A DNA stretch of 64,000 nucleotides from Albidovulum marisflavi. Lineage in GTDB: Bacteria > Pseudomonadota > Alphaproteobacteria > Rhodobacterales > Rhodobacteraceae. The notes beneath the pieces were generated by a model. That model worked only from the letters and a program-made list of their open reading frames with translations. It ran no database searches and had not been told where the DNA came from. This document shows, piece by piece, positions 63,347 through 64,000 of this stretch (its first letter is position 1; every line of letters starts with the position of its first letter). The DNA is taken from the NCBI RefSeq assembly GCF_025751435.1, contig NZ_JAOWKY010000004.1, positions 248,001 to 312,000 of the forward strand. Direction: 5' to 3'. A program made the position numbers and the translations under genes.

Positions 63347-64000
63347 TCAGCCCAGGGCGTAACCCGCGCCACGGACGGTTCTGACCGGATCCTCTCCGCC
63401 ATGGACGCAAAGTGCCTTGCGAAGGCGACCGACATGGACGTCGACGGTTCGGGTGTCCACATAGATGTCGCGGCCCCACACGCGGTCCAGAAGCTGTTCG
63501 CGGCTGAACACCCGGCCTGGCTTTTCCATGAGCGTGGTCAAAAGCCGGAACTCGGTCGGGCCCAGCTTGACCGGTTTGCCGTCCCGCTGGACGCGATGGG
63601 TTTCGGAGTCCAGCGTGATGTCCTCGAACACAAGCACCTCGCCTTGGGTGGCGGGGCGGGTGCGGCGCAGCTGCGTGCGGATGCGCGCCATCAGCTCGAC
63701 CACGGAATAGGGTTTGACCACGTAGTCGTCGGCGCCTGTTTCCAGCCCTCGCACACGGTCGAACTCTTCGGAGCGCGCCGACAGCATGATGATCGGAACC
63801 GACTTGGTTTCGGACCGGGCCCGCAACCTGCGGCAGACCTCGATGCCCGAGACGTTTGGCATCATCCAGTCCAGCACGACGATGTCGGGCGTCTCTTCGG
63901 ACACCATCGTCATGGCCTCTTCCCCGTCCCCGGCGATACGCACCCGGAACCCCTCGGCCTCAAGGTTGTAGGCAAGGATTTCGCGCTGCGCCGCCTCGTC
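63347..64000 (-). CDS. phoB: Phosphate regulon response regulator PhoB (5' end missing)
   Basis: The frame is open to the window edge, giving 217 residues of an OmpR/PhoB-class regulator. The receiver domain shows the phospho-acceptor aspartate in DIVVLDWMMPNVSG and the lysine in DDYVVKPYSV. The winged helix shows LGPTEFRLLTTLMEKPGRVFSREQLLDRVWG (in parts) and VDVHVGRLRKAL, close to PhoB. It activates pho genes under phosphate limitation after phosphorylation by PhoR. The first residues and any phoU/pst neighbours lie beyond base 64000. Confidence 0.9.
   Translation of the reverse strand, partial: DEAAQREILAYNLEAEGFRVRIAGDGEEAMTMVSEETPDIVVLDWMMPNVSGIEVCRRLRARSETKSVPIIMLSARSEEFDRVRGLETGADDYVVKPYSVVELMARIRTQLRRTRPATQGEVLVFEDITLDSETHRVQRDGKPVKLGPTEFRLLTTLMEKPGRVFSREQLLDRVWGRDIYVDTRTVDVHVGRLRKALCVHGGEDPVRTVRGAGYALG

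Overview
The window reads as a GC-rich chromosomal segment of an alphaproteobacterium of the Rhodobacterales (Rhodobacter/Roseobacter type). The basis is protein similarity recognised by eye and gene order: a complete dusB(nifR3)-ntrB-ntrC-ntrY-ntrX-trkA-trkH-hfq-hflX run, a fused ispDF gene, DUF6456 and DUF6477 genes typical of this order, and a metal-site HemB of the aspartate type. I see no rRNA, tRNA, CRISPR array, insertion sequence or prophage. Nearly all of the sequence is coding.

Layout. 1-10 kb: the end of a 3-hydroxyisobutyrate-dehydrogenase-like gene, a YSC84-type lipoprotein, hemB, a conserved membrane protein, mfd, and a minus-strand set of acyl-CoA synthetase, DsbA-like oxidoreductase and Bcr/CflA-type MFS pump, divergent from an XRE-cupin regulator. 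10-16.5 kb: a CsbD-like small protein, an entericidin-like lipoprotein, a YejA-like peptide-binding protein, a candidate small RNA with its own promoter and terminator, 3-hydroxybutyrate dehydrogenase, a DUF502 protein and the psuK-psuG pseudouridine pair. 16.5-22.4 kb: rpsB-tsf behind a structured leader, a LuxR-type regulator without a synthase, a persulfide-dioxygenase-like hydrolase, gph, a thioredoxin-fold protein and rpe.

22.5-32.5 kb is the most integrated accessory block. It holds two divergent operons for amino sugars of the GlcNAc/MurNAc type. The minus operon is kinase, GntR-type regulator, SIS-domain deaminase/isomerase and nagA. The plus operon is murQ, ABC binding protein, two permeases, a Gfo/Idh oxidoreductase and the ABC ATPase. 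An identical 18-bp sequence sits in mirror orientation at each promoter, so one regulator could control both arms. The flow would be import, phosphorylation, etherase cleavage of the lactyl group, deacetylation and deamination.

32.5-48.7 kb: guaA, a nested-hairpin intergenic element, a small ABM-fold-like protein, pepT, and then the long minus-strand nitrogen-control/potassium/Hfq block. NtrC and NtrX both lack the GAFTGA segment needed for sigma-54 contact. 48.9-64 kb: ispDF-pgpA-cinA, an amt transporter with a hairpin-rich leader, ratA/coq10, hpt, a c'-type and a diheme cytochrome c, a small porin-like outer membrane protein, lipA divergent from katG, a divergent DUF6456/DUF6477 pair that may be the gene-transfer-agent activator locus, a non-pyrrolysine MttB-family methyltransferase, and the 3' part of phoB running off the end.

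No single wholly new system stands out. The best leads are the mirrored amino-sugar operators and the oxidoreductase inside that operon, the stand-alone small RNA, the nested hairpin at 34.3 kb, the sigma-54-independent NtrC/NtrX pair, the LuxR solo with an altered ligand pocket, and the putative CtrA site in the DUF6456/DUF6477 gap.
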